Below, in pieces: positions 7,046 through 16,500 of a DNA stretch of 28,254 bases. Origin of the DNA: an uncultured Erythrobacteraceae bacterium (lineage in GTDB: Bacteria; Pseudomonadota; Alphaproteobacteria; Sphingomonadales; Sphingomonadaceae); NCBI GenBank assembly GCA_946482075.1, contig CAMLQG010000038.1, positions 1-28,254 on the forward strand. Reading direction: 5' to 3'. Below the pieces are notes generated by a model, which was given only the letters and a program-made list of their open reading frames with translations, was not told where the DNA came from and searched no databases. Every line of letters begins with the position of its first letter. Position 1 is the stretch's first letter. The translations under genes were made by a program, and so were the position numbers.

Positions 7046-8230
7046 GTGAGCGAAACGATACTGAAGACCCAGGCGACAGAGATCGCCGGTGAAGAACTGC
7101 TCGAACGCACGCGCAAGCTGCTGCCCACCATCGCTTCCCGGCGCGACGAAGGAGACCGGCTGCGCGACACGCCGGCGATCACGGTGGAGGAAATCAAGGC
7201 CGCCCTGCTCACCCGCATCTTCCAGCCGAAGCGCTGGGGTGGGCTCGAAGCCGATCCGCGGATCTTCTACGCGATCCAGAACGAAATGGCCGCGGTCTGC
7301 CCTTCCACCGCCTGGGTCTATGGCGTCCACGCGATCCAGCCCTTCATGCTCGCGATGATGGACATGCGCGCGCAGGAGGAATTGTGGGGCGACGATGCCG
7401 ACACGCTGTGCGCCTCTTCCTTCGCACCGCAGGGCAAAGCCGAACGCGTCGATGGCGGCTTTCGGCTGAGCGGCCGCTGGACCTTCTCGAGCGGATCGTC
7501 CTTCACCAAATGGGCCCTGGTGGGCGCGCATATCGTGGGCGATCCGCCGCCGCCGACCGGGTGGAAACCGCCGGAAATCTTCCTGGTCCCGGCTACGGAC
7601 TACGAGATCCTCGATGTGTGGGACACGTTCGGCCTGCGCGCCACCGGCAGCAACGATCTCGTCGCCAAGGACATCTTCGTGCCCGCGCACCGGCAGTTCA
7701 CTTTCGAAGGCGGGATCAACACCGCCACGCGGGCCGACCTGCCCCGGCTCTACCGCCTGCCCTGGCTCTACATGATGTCCAGCAGCATCAACAATCTGGC
7801 GATCGGCATGGGCCGCGGCGCGCTGGACGCCTTCCTGGATATCGCGCGCAAGCGCGTCTCGCCGGTCACGGGCAAGGCGATGAAGGACGATCCGGCCACG
7901 CTCGCCGCGATCACCAGGCTGATGGCCGAGATCGAGAATGCCGAGGCGATGTACGACCGGCACATCACCGCCTTCTTCGATCATGTCGACCGCGAGGAGC
8001 TGCTGCCGATGCAGCAGGCCCTGCTCTATCGTACGCAGATGACCTCGGTCGCGCGACGGATGGCGGCGGTGCTGGACGAGCTGACCCTGATGCAGGGATC
8101 GCGCGCATTGTTCCGCGATTCCCTGCTGACGCGCTTCTGGCTCGACCTGGCAGCGGCCCGCACGCATATCGGCAATGATCCGAACGGTCCGGGCGGAATG
8201 CTGGGCCAGATGATGCTGGCGCAGGGCTGA
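7046..8230 (+). CDS. Flavin-dependent monooxygenase of the HsaA / acyl-CoA dehydrogenase fold
   Basis: A 394-residue protein, the usual length of two-component flavin monooxygenases such as HsaA, which hydroxylates a phenolic secosteroid using reduced flavin from a separate reductase. It has the acyl-CoA dehydrogenase layout: helical N-domain (VEEIKAALLTRIFQPKRWGGLE), middle beta domain with the flavin-contact stretch GRWTFSSGSSFTKWALVGAHI, TFGLRATGSNDLVAKDIFVPAHR, and a helical C-domain ending near RTHIGNDP (H374). H374 sits roughly where HsaA-type enzymes carry an active-site histidine. The start is GTG at 7046 behind GGAGAGG; the frame is open further upstream but has no site there. No reductase gene is in the window. 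A true acyl-CoA dehydrogenase is the main alternative. Confidence 0.83.
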   Translation: MSETILKTQATEIAGEELLERTRKLLPTIASRRDEGDRLRDTPAITVEEIKAALLTRIFQPKRWGGLEADPRIFYAIQNEMAAVCPSTAWVYGVHAIQPFMLAMMDMRAQEELWGDDADTLCASSFAPQGKAERVDGGFRLSGRWTFSSGSSFTKWALVGAHIVGDPPPPTGWKPPEIFLVPATDYEILDVWDTFGLRATGSNDLVAKDIFVPAHRQFTFEGGINTATRADLPRLYRLPWLYMMSSSINNLAIGMGRGALDAFLDIARKRVSPVTGKAMKDDPATLAAITRLMAEIENAEAMYDRHITAFFDHVDREELLPMQQALLYRTQMTSVARRMAAVLDELTLMQGSRALFRDSLLTRFWLDLAAARTHIGNDPNGPGGMLGQMMLAQG

Positions 8231-8280
8231 CGGGGCCAGGTCAATTCATCGAGGTTGAATTCCCGCGCTTTCCAGCCACC

Positions 8281-8296
8281 ATCTGCCTTGGCAGAT
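8281..8296. promoter_or_regulatory. Perfect 16-bp palindrome ahead of the TetR gene, candidate operator
   Basis: ATCTGCC-TT-GGCAGAT is an exact 7+2+7 inverted repeat, 6 bases before the GGAGG site of the TetR-family gene. TetR repressors usually bind such short dyads near their own start, so autoregulation is a fair guess. The site lies inside the probable three-gene operon. Confidence 0.45.
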
Positions 8297-8315
8297 TGGA
8301 ACGGAGGCAAAAAGC

Positions 8316-9017
8316 GTGGGCAAGATGCTGACTGGCGAAACCGCGACGGCGAAATCACATACCGGCCGCCCCTCGGGCCGCGACCGGAAAGACATCCCGA
8401 ACGCGCTCCGCAGCGCGGCGGCCCATGCGATCGTCCGAAGCGCGGGCGGGGATTTCACGGTCTCGGAAGTGGCCCATGTCGCCGGCGTCGATCCGGCGAT
8501 GATCAATTACTACTTCATCAACAAGAGCGGCCTCGTCTCCTCGGTCATCGACGATGCGCTGCTGGTCATCTTCAAGAAGCTGACCGCGATCGAACGGGCC
8601 GTGCGCCGCGATCGCGCGATCGATACGCGCAAGCTCGTCGAAGTGGTCTCGCGCCATTATTTCGGCATCGCGCCTTTGGTCCGCCGCCTGCTGAAGGAAG
8701 TCGGCAACGAGAAGTCGGAAACGCACAAGAACTACCTGGAGCGCGACGACCGCAATTTCCGCCAGATCGAGGCTATCCTCCGCGCCTGCGTCGATTGCGG
8801 CATCTACCGGCCCGAGCTCGACACGCGCCATGCCGCCCTGTCGCTCACCTGCCTGACGGCGGGGCTCGTGTGCTTTCCGCCCACTTTCATCAACCCGGAG
8901 CCCAGCGGGTCCGGCGCGCTCGCCGACCGCCCGGTCTTCACGTTCGAGGACCTGATCGCGGATGGCTGGATCGAACAGACATCCGCCATGCTCGACCGGC
9001 AATTCCGAGGGCCCTGA
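8316..9017 (+). CDS. TetR/AcrR-family transcriptional regulator
   Basis: A 233-residue regulator. After a basic, flexible N-terminus (GRPSGRDRKD) comes the TetR helix-turn-helix (IPNALRSAAAHAIVRSAG..FTVSEVAHVAGVDPAMINYYFINKSGLV), then an all-helical ligand domain ending near TFEDLIADGWIEQ. The start is GTG at 8316 with GGAGG eight bases upstream; an internal ATG at 8325 is less well placed. It sits between a monooxygenase and a KstD-like dehydrogenase on the same strand, 85 and 46 bases from them, so it most likely controls this module in response to a substrate or intermediate. Its ligand is unknown. Confidence 0.92.
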   Translation: MGKMLTGETATAKSHTGRPSGRDRKDIPNALRSAAAHAIVRSAGGDFTVSEVAHVAGVDPAMINYYFINKSGLVSSVIDDALLVIFKKLTAIERAVRRDRAIDTRKLVEVVSRHYFGIAPLVRRLLKEVGNEKSETHKNYLERDDRNFRQIEAILRACVDCGIYRPELDTRHAALSLTCLTAGLVCFPPTFINPEPSGSGALADRPVFTFEDLIADGWIEQTSAMLDRQFRGP

Positions 9018-9063
9018 ACGGAGCCTCGAAGAACGACAGAACAGAACAATGGGAGAGGAAGCC

Positions 9064-10785
9064 ATGACCACGAACGGAGCCGGTGGGCCGGAAGAATACG
9101 ATGTCGTCGTCGCCGGTTCGGGCGCCGCCGGCATGGTCACCGCCATGCGCGCGCACGATCTCGGCCTGTCGGTGCTGATCCTGGAACGCACGCACAAGTT
9201 CGGCGGCACCTCCGCCACGTCGGGCGGCGTGCTGTGGGCCCCGATGCACGGGTTGGGCGACGTGGAGGACACGCGCGAATCCGCTCTCGCCTACATCGAT
9301 GCGGTGTCCGAAGGCCCGGTGCGGCGCGACCGGCAGGAAGCCTATGTCGACACGGTCGGCCCGGCGGTCGACTATCTGGTGAAGAGCGGCGTCGCGCTCC
9401 AGCCGCGCCTGTGGCCGGACTACTTCCAGCGCGCGCCCGGCGCCCGCATGGACCGCTGCCTCGTCCATCCCAAGGTGGATGGATACCGGCTGGGCGACAA
9501 GTTCCACCTGCTGCGCGAGCAGTTCACCCGCTTCAAGCTGTTCAACCGCTATGCGATGGATTTCGACGAGGCCAACACGATCGCCAGCCGCGGCCCCGGC
9601 TGGGTGCGGCAGCTGGGCAAGGTCATCGGCCGCTACTGGATCGACCTGCCCGCGCGCGGCAAGTCGAAGCGCGACCGCTGGCTGTCGCTGGGCGGCGCGC
9701 TGATGGGCGCGATCGCGGAACAGGTGTTCAAGCGCGGGATCGAGATCCGCCTGGGCACCACGGTGGACAAGCTCGTCACGCGCGACGGCGCGGTGGTGGG
9801 GGTGGAGACGAACAATGGCGGCGCGCGCCACACGATCTCGGCCCGGCGCGGCGTGGTGATCTGCGCCGGCGGATTCGAGAAGAACCAGCGCCTGCGGGAC
9901 AAATTCCTCACCATTCCCGGCACCGACCGCTGGAGCAGCACGCCGGACGACGGCAGTTGGGGCGAAGCGCTGGAAGCGGCGATGGCGATAGGGGCCGCTA
10001 CCGAGTTCACCGAGACCACCTGGATGATCCCGACGATGATCCTGCCGATGCCCAATGTCTCCAACTATGACGAGACGCACCAGGCGGTGTTCGATGTCGG
10101 CCGGCCGCACAGCCTCTGCGTCAACCGCAACGGCGACCGCTTCGTGGACGAGACGACCGCTTATGACCGCTTCGGCAACGGGATGCTGGACGATCATCTC
10201 AAGACCGGCGCCAACGCGCCATGCTGGATGATCTTCGACGACACTTTCCGCCATAAGTTCCCGGCCGGCGGCTTTCTGCCCAAGGCGATCATGCCCGATC
10301 GCAAGATCCCGCAGGACTGGTGGGATCACTACATCTTCAAGGCCGATACCGTGGCCGGCCTCGCCGCCAGGATCGGCATCGACCCGAAGAAGCTGGAACG
10401 GACGGTGGGCAACATGAACGCCTATGCGAAGAGCGGCGTCGATCCGGAATTCGACCGCGGCGGCGATGCCTACGACCAGGCTTTCGGCGACCCTTCGGTC
10501 AAGCCCAACCCGTGCCTGGGCGCGGTGGACAAGGCCCCGTTCTACGCGATCCGCATCTATCTTGGCGATATCGGCAGCAAGGGCGGCCTCAAGGCGGACG
10601 CGGATGCGCGGGTGATGGACCAGGAGGACCGACCCATCCCCGGCCTCTACGCGGCGGGCAATGCGTCGGGTTCGGTATTCGGGAACTGCTATCCCGGCGC
10701 GGGCGCGTCGATCGGGCCGGCATCGGTCTTCGGCTTCCGCGCCGCGAACGACATCGCGGCGCGCCAATCGCATCCCTCGGCCTGA
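9064..10785 (+). CDS. FAD-dependent oxidoreductase, 3-ketosteroid delta1-dehydrogenase-like
   Basis: A 573-residue flavoprotein of the fumarate reductase/KstD family, which desaturates ring A of 3-ketosteroids and passes electrons through FAD. The FAD fold starts at VVVAGSGAAGMVTAMRAHD with ILERTHKFGGTSATSGGVLW after it. The middle has GGALMGAIAEQVFKRGIEIRL and VICAGGFEKN. The C-terminal FAD block is GLYAAGNASGSVFGN, followed by CYPGAGASIGP. Y543 and G547 there match the Tyr and Gly that KstD enzymes use to bind the substrate carbonyl. The ATG at 9064 follows GGGAGAGGAAG. The true substrate could be a steroid, a terpenoid or another cyclic ketone; the family also holds fumarate-reductase-like enzymes. 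The stop abuts, without gap, the stop of the opposite-strand propeller gene. Confidence 0.87.
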   Translation: MTTNGAGGPEEYDVVVAGSGAAGMVTAMRAHDLGLSVLILERTHKFGGTSATSGGVLWAPMHGLGDVEDTRESALAYIDAVSEGPVRRDRQEAYVDTVGPAVDYLVKSGVALQPRLWPDYFQRAPGARMDRCLVHPKVDGYRLGDKFHLLREQFTRFKLFNRYAMDFDEANTIASRGPGWVRQLGKVIGRYWIDLPARGKSKRDRWLSLGGALMGAIAEQVFKRGIEIRLGTTVDKLVTRDGAVVGVETNNGGARHTISARRGVVICAGGFEKNQRLRDKFLTIPGTDRWSSTPDDGSWGEALEAAMAIGAATEFTETTWMIPTMILPMPNVSNYDETHQAVFDVGRPHSLCVNRNGDRFVDETTAYDRFGNGMLDDHLKTGANAPCWMIFDDTFRHKFPAGGFLPKAIMPDRKIPQDWWDHYIFKADTVAGLAARIGIDPKKLERTVGNMNAYAKSGVDPEFDRGGDAYDQAFGDPSVKPNPCLGAVDKAPFYAIRIYLGDIGSKGGLKADADARVMDQEDRPIPGLYAAGNASGSVFGNCYPGAGASIGPASVFGFRAANDIAARQSHPSA

Positions 10786-12399
10786 TCAGCGCGCTTCCGT
10801 CACCTGCCAGATGCTGCCATCGGCCTCGCAAGCAATGCACAGCGCGCCGTCCGGCAGCACGGCGAGCCCGCAGAAGACAGAGAGCCTGCCATTGATGAAG
10901 CCGGGCTCGCTCGTGCCGGGCAGGACATTGCGGCGCCCGGCAAGCCCCCGGTCCGAAGCGAGCCCGGCAAGGACGATCCCGCTCTTGCCGGAACGCAGGT
11001 CATGGCGGTGGACCGCGCCCGCCGCGCGATCGAGCACGAAGAGATCCGCTCCGCGCAGGGCGACGCCCTGGGGTTCGGCCAGCCCGTCGATCACGGTTTC
11101 CGCTTCGCCGCTCGCCCCGATCGCCACCACCCGGCCCGCGGTCGCCTCGCTCGCATAGATCGTGCCGTCGGGCGCCACCGCGATACCGGTGGGCCGGTCG
11201 AGGCCGCTTGCCACGCGGCGAGGCGGCGCGGCCCCGTCGAAGGCCAGGATCGCGCCCGCTCCGGCCTCGCACACCAGGATCGCGCCATCGGGCGCCACCG
11301 TCACGCCGACCGGCTCGTCCAGATCATCGGCCAGCGCGAGGGCCTCCTCGCCCACGCGATAGCGCGACAGCTTGCCGGACGGGCTGGTGAAGATGAACGC
11401 ACCGTCCGCCGCCAGCGCGACGGCGCGCATGAATGGCGGCGCGCCCGGCGTCACCAGCTGGAACGGGCGCGCGACCGAACCGTCCGGCGCGATCTCCGCC
11501 AAGCTCACCCCGTCCGCCGCCAGAAGGCTGCCGCCGGGGCCAGCGGCAAGGCCGTAGGGACCCAGCATCGCGCCTTCCACCACCATACGCAGCACACCAT
11601 CCGCACCAAGCCCGATGATCCCGCCATCGGCGAAGTTGGACAGCAGGATCTCGCCGTCGGGCATGATCTCGAGATTGTCGAGGCCCGGCCCCAACAAAGC
11701 CAGAAGGCTGCGTTCGAAGCTGCCCAACGCGATCCGGTTGACCGCGCCGTCCAGGCAATTGATCACGAGGATGCCGCCCGCCCCGTCATGCTTGACGGCC
11801 ACCGGCCCTGCCAGCCCATCCGCCACCGTCTCCAACGGCCCGCCCTCGACCGGCACCCGCGAGACGAGGCCGGCCGCCAGCTGCGGGAAATAGATATGTC
11901 CATCGGGCGCCACCGACAGCGCATTGGGATGGGCAAGGCCATCGGCCAGCACGCGCGGGGGGCGGCCGTCCGCATGCAGCTCCAGCAGGCGGCCGCCATC
12001 GCGGAACTCGGTGACGAAGATCCGGTCCTGATGGACCGTCAGCCCGTTGGCGACGGGCAGCTCCGCCGCCAGCACCTCGATCGATCCATCCGGACGCCGG
12101 ACGCTGACGCGATCGTTCATCAGTTCCGTGGTGAACAAATTTCCGCGGGAATCGAACGCCACATCGTCAGGCGACACGACCTTGTCATCCGCGCTGCAGA
12201 GTATCCTCACCTCGCCCGATACGGGCTCCACGGTGCTGATCTGGCTGCCGAAGGCCTGCGCCACATAGATCAGGCCGTCCGCTCCCCGGCGCAGCCCGTT
12301 CGCCCCGATCAGCTTCGACGGCGCGACCATCCGTCTCGCCCGCCAGCCAGAAGCCGCTTGCAGCTGAGCAGGCGCAAGACCCAGACGATCGATAGCCAT
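10786..12399 (-). CDS. NHL/SMP-30-type beta-propeller protein with twelve repeats
   Basis: A 537-residue protein made almost wholly of repeats of about 40 residues with the pattern 'L-x-P-x-G-hydrophobic-x-V-x-P-D-G-x-I-x-hydrophobic'. Clear copies are LAHPNALSVAPDGHIYF, LDEPVGVTVAPDGAILVC and LDRPTGIAVAPDGTIYAS. I count twelve blades by eye, which would fit two six-bladed propellers in tandem. The start is ATG at 12399 behind AGAGGTG; an in-frame extension to 12447 has no site. No signal peptide is visible, so it should be cytoplasmic. The family includes lactonases, gluconolactonase and scaffold-like NHL proteins; I cannot assign a reaction. It lies downstream of a LysR gene on the same strand, 97 bases apart, and converges on the KstD-like gene. 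Confidence 0.85.
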   Translation of the reverse strand: MAIDRLGLAPAQLQAASGWRARRMVAPSKLIGANGLRRGADGLIYVAQAFGSQISTVEPVSGEVRILCSADDKVVSPDDVAFDSRGNLFTTELMNDRVSVRRPDGSIEVLAAELPVANGLTVHQDRIFVTEFRDGGRLLELHADGRPPRVLADGLAHPNALSVAPDGHIYFPQLAAGLVSRVPVEGGPLETVADGLAGPVAVKHDGAGGILVINCLDGAVNRIALGSFERSLLALLGPGLDNLEIMPDGEILLSNFADGGIIGLGADGVLRMVVEGAMLGPYGLAAGPGGSLLAADGVSLAEIAPDGSVARPFQLVTPGAPPFMRAVALAADGAFIFTSPSGKLSRYRVGEEALALADDLDEPVGVTVAPDGAILVCEAGAGAILAFDGAAPPRRVASGLDRPTGIAVAPDGTIYASEATAGRVVAIGASGEAETVIDGLAEPQGVALRGADLFVLDRAAGAVHRHDLRSGKSGIVLAGLASDRGLAGRRNVLPGTSEPGFINGRLSVFCGLAVLPDGALCIACEADGSIWQVTEAR

Positions 12400-12496
12400 G
12401 CACACCTCTACCCGAAATTGTTTCTCCTTGGGAGGATAGCGTCCCAACCGCCCATGTCTCGTACAAGAATTTGACGAAAGCCCGCAGGATGGAAAA

Positions 12497-13396
12497 TCAG
12501 GCGGGGACTGCCAGCTCCGCCAGCAGGACGTCCTTGAAGATCTGCGCGGTCGGCGAAAGCTCGGGCTTGTGGATCAGCCACAATCCGCTCGTCACCGAAG
12601 CCGACAGGCGGCGCAGCACGACATTCTCCACCTGCAGCCGCGCCAGCGACTGCGGCAGCAGAGTGGCGCCGAACCCCGCCGCGACCAGTCCCAGCAGCGT
12701 GGCGAAACTGGAGACTTCCAGCGCGATATGCGGGCGGAATCCGGCCTGCTCGCACAGCGAAAGAAAATTCTCGGTAAAGCCCGGACCATTGGTCACACCG
12801 TAGGAGACGAAGGACACGTCGGCGAGGTCGGCGATTGCGGGATCGGCTTTCCGCCGGGCCAATGGGTGGTCCTCGCGCAGTGCAAGGAGCATGTCTTCTT
12901 CCAGCAGGCAGGCGGACATCAGCCCGGAGGGCAGCAGCTGCGCGGTGAAGGACCGCAGGATGCCGATATCGAGTTCGTCCTCCATGATCCGGGCGATCTG
13001 CTCGTCATGGCTGAGTTCCTGGAGCGCGAGATCGACATGGGGGTGGCCCTGGCGGAACGCGTAGAGCGCGTTGGCGACGCTCTGGACGAAGGGGGCGGAC
13101 GCGGTGAAGCCCAGGCTGAGCCGCCCAAGCTCGCCGCTCCGGGCCTGCCGCGCCACCTGCGCGGCGCGCTCGACCTGCGCGAGCGCCTGTCGCGCTTCGG
13201 GCAGGAACAGGCGGCCGACCTCGGTCAGGCGCACGCGGCGGCTGGTGCGTTCGAACAGACGCGCGCCCAGTTCCTCCTCCAGCGCGCGGATCTGCTGGCT
13301 GAGCGGCGGCTGCGACATGCCGAGCCGTTGCGCGGCACGACCGAAATGCAGCTCTTCGGCAACGCAAAGGAAGCAGCGGAGATGGCGGACGTCCAT
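12497..13396 (-). CDS. LysR-type transcriptional regulator (CbnR/BenM-like), divergent from the RND efflux operon
   Basis: A 299-residue LysR regulator. The N-terminus MDVRHLRCFLCVAEELHFGRAAQRLGMSQPPLSQQI is the classic helix-turn-helix of the group that controls aromatic degradation and some efflux genes. It is followed by LEEELGARLFERTSRRVRLTE and an effector domain (LGFTASAPFVQSVANAL; DELDIGILRS; LVAAGFGATLLPQSLA). The ATG at 13396 faces away from the RND pump gene at 13572. The shared 175-base gap contains an ATATC-N15-GATAT dyad. LysR proteins commonly regulate the gene divergent to them, so control of the efflux operon is likely; control of the propeller gene downstream is also possible. 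Confidence 0.93.
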   Translation of the reverse strand: MDVRHLRCFLCVAEELHFGRAAQRLGMSQPPLSQQIRALEEELGARLFERTSRRVRLTEVGRLFLPEARQALAQVERAAQVARQARSGELGRLSLGFTASAPFVQSVANALYAFRQGHPHVDLALQELSHDEQIARIMEDELDIGILRSFTAQLLPSGLMSACLLEEDMLLALREDHPLARRKADPAIADLADVSFVSYGVTNGPGFTENFLSLCEQAGFRPHIALEVSSFATLLGLVAAGFGATLLPQSLARLQVENVVLRRLSASVTSGLWLIHKPELSPTAQIFKDVLLAELAVPA

Positions 13397-13413
13397 TGAT
13401 CGAGACTCATTTC

Positions 13414-13438
13414 ATATCGATTGAGCCATATTTGATAT
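13414..13438. promoter_or_regulatory. AT-rich dyad ATATC-N15-GATAT in the LysR/RND divergent region
   Basis: A 25-base, AT-rich imperfect palindrome 17 bases upstream of the LysR start and 133 bases before the RND pump start, in otherwise GC-rich DNA. LysR-type regulators bind AT-rich dyads with the T-N11-A pattern, so this is a candidate binding site. A related word (ATCGATTGAG...CATA...TTTGAT) occurs at 5622-5645. Confidence 0.4.
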
Positions 13439-13571
13439 TGGACAGAAAAGATCGTGTCACGCATTGGCCGTAAGCCGGCAATGTTTCGCAATCTGTCGCC
13501 ACCGCAATCGGCCGGGGCGCGTTCTTGGTAGTCTTCCGCCTCGGCATCCGCCGCGGCGCCAGGGGTGATGA

Positions 13572-16500
13572 ATGATCCAGATCGTCAAGATCGCACTACA
13601 TCGCCCGCTGACCTTCATCGTGATGGCGATCTTCATCGCGATCGGGGGCACGCTGGCGGCGATCCGCACGCCGGTGGACATCTTCCCCAACATCCGCATC
13701 CCGATCATCGCCGTGGTCTGGCAATATGCCGGCCTGCCGCCGGAAGAAGTGGCGAACCGCATGGTCAGCCCGTTCGAACGGACGCTGTCGACCACGGTCA
13801 ACGATGTCGAGCATGTCGAAAGCACGTCGCTGCCGGGCATCGGCATCGTGAAAGTCTATTTCCAGAAGGATGCGGACATCCGCACCGCCACGGCGCAGAT
13901 CTCGTCCATGTCGCAGACCGTGCTGCGTTTCATGCCGCAGGGCACGCAGCCGCCGCTGCTGCTCAATTACAGCGCGTCGACCGTGCCGATCATGCAGCTC
14001 GCGCTATCGGGCGAGGGGCTTTCGGAGCAGCAGCTCGCCGATGCGGGGCAGAACGTCATCCGGACCGATCTGGTCACCATTCCCGGCCTTGCCATGCCCT
14101 TCCCCTCGGGCGGCAAGCAACGCCAGATCCAGATCGACATCAACCCGCTGGCGCTGCAGTCGAAGGGGCTTTCAGCCCAGGACGTCGGCGCCGCGCTCGC
14201 TGCGCAGAACCAGATCAACCCGGCCGGCTTCATCAAGATCGGACCGACGCAATACAGCGTGCGTCTCAATAACGCGCCCAGCTCGGTCGAAGGGCTGAAC
14301 GATCTTCCGGTCAAGGTGGTCAACGGCGCGACGATCTATATGCGCGACGTCGCCCATGTGCGCGACGGCAACAGCCCCCAGACCAATATCGTGCACGTCG
14401 AAGGCAACCGCTCGGTGTTGCTGACGATCCTCAAGAACGGCACACCTTCCACCCTTTCGATCATCAACGGGGTGAAGGAGCGGCTGCCGTCGATCTCGGA
14501 AAAACTGCCGGACTCCTTCAAGATCCTGCCCGTGGCCGATCAGTCGATCTTCGTCGAAGCGGCAGTGGAAGGCGTGGTCAAGGAAGGCGTCATCGCCGCC
14601 GTCCTCACCTCGCTGATGATCCTGCTCTTCCTGGGCTCCTGGCGCTCCACCGTGATCATCGCGATATCGATCCCGCTGTCGATCATGGCAGCGCTCGGCG
14701 CGCTCGCGCTGTTCGGGCAGACGCTCAATGTGATGACGCTGGGCGGTCTCGCGCTCGCCGTCGGCATCCTGGTCGACGATGCCACGGTCACGATCGAGAA
14801 CGTCAACTGGCATCTCGAGCAAGGCAAGGGCGTGATGGAAGCGATCCTCGACGGCGCGGCGCAGATCGTGACGCCCGCCTTCGTCTCCCTGCTGTGCATC
14901 TGCGTCGTCTTCGTGCCCATGTTCCTGCTGCCGGGCGTGGCGGGCTATCTCTTCGTGCCGATGGCGATGGCGGTGATCTTCGCGATGATCGCGTCCTTCG
15001 TCCTCTCGCGCACGCTGGTGCCGACGCTGGCGATGTACCTGCTCAAGCCCCATGGGCCGGGCGAAAGCCACCTGGCGGGCAGCGCAGGCTCGACCAACCC
15101 TCTCGTCCGTTTCCAGCGCGGGTTCGAACGGCGCTTCGAACATGTGCGGCTCGGCTATCTCGGCCTGCTCCATCGCGCGCTCGATGCGCGGCGGCCGTTC
15201 GTACTCGGTTTTCTCGCGGCAGTGGTGCTTTCCTTCGGGCTGACTCCGTTGCTCGGCAGCAATTTCTTCCCCAGCGTCGATTCCGGCCAGATCGCGATGC
15301 ATGTGCGCGTGCCCGTGGGTTCGCGGATCGAGGAGACCGCCGCACGCTTCGCCCATATCACCACCGAAGTGCGCAAGATCGTGCCCAAGGATGAACTCGA
15401 ATCGATCACCGACAATATCGGCCTGCCGGTGAGCGGCATCAACACGACCTACCAGAACACCGGCACGATCGGCCCGCAGGACGGCGACATGATGATCACG
15501 CTCAAGAAGGGTCACCGCCCGACGGACGAGATCATCGCCGCGCTGCGCCGCGAGCTGCCCAAGCGCTTCCCCGGCACGACCTTCTCCTTCCTGCCCGCCG
15601 ACATCACCAGCCAGATCCTCAATTTCGGCGCGCCCGCTCCGATCGACGTGAAGATCTCCGGCCCCGACGCGGCGGCCAATCGCATCTATGCCCAGGAACT
15701 GCTCGGACGGATCGCCAAGATCCCCGGCCTCGCCGATGCGCGCATCCAGCAGCCTTCACGCGCGCCGCAGCTCAGCGTCGATGTCGATCGCTCGCGCGTG
15801 GGCCAATATGGCCTGACCGAGCGGGACGTGACCTCCAACCTGTCGAACTCGCTGGCCGGTTCCTCCCAGACAGCGCCGGTCTATTTCCTCGATCCGAAAA
15901 GCGGCGTCTCCTACCCGGTGGTGGCCCAGACGCCCGAATATCTCGTCGGTTCGATGAGCGATCTCGCCAATGTGCCGATCCAAGGCGCGCAGGGCGCGCC
16001 CACGCAGCCGCTAGGTGCGCTGGCGGAAATCAAGCGCTCCAACACGGTCCCGGTCGTCACCCGCTTCAACCTGACCCCGGTGATCGACGTCTACGCGACC
16101 ACGCAGGGCCGCGATCTCGGCGCGGTGGCGGGTGATGTGCAGGAGGTGATCGATTCCATGGCCGCCAAGCTGCCCAAGGGCACCCAAGTGTCGATCCAAG
16201 GGCAGTATTCGACGATGAACACCGCCTTCAGCGGCCTCGCGCTGGGCCTCGTGGCCGCGATACTGTTCATCTATCTCCTCATCGTGATCAACTTCCAGAG
16301 CTGGGTCGATCCCTTCGTCATCATCACCGCGCTGCCGGCGGCGCTGGCCGGCATCGTATGGATGCTGTTCACCACCGGCACGACCCTGTCCGTCCCCGCC
16401 TTGACCGGCGCGATCATGTGCATGGGCGTCGCCACCGCCAATTCGATCCTGGTGGTCAGCTTCGCGCGCGAACAGCTCGCGCTCCACGGGGATTCCGTGC

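Noticed and set aside
8938..10773. Minus-strand open frame of about 611 codons opposite the KstD-like gene
   Set aside because: Same antisense effect; the plus-strand protein has clear FAD and active-site motifs, the minus-strand one none.
14172..15515. Minus-strand open frame of about 447 codons within the RND pump gene
   Set aside because: Rich in His, Arg, Asp and Glu with no fold signature; an antisense shadow of membrane-protein codons.
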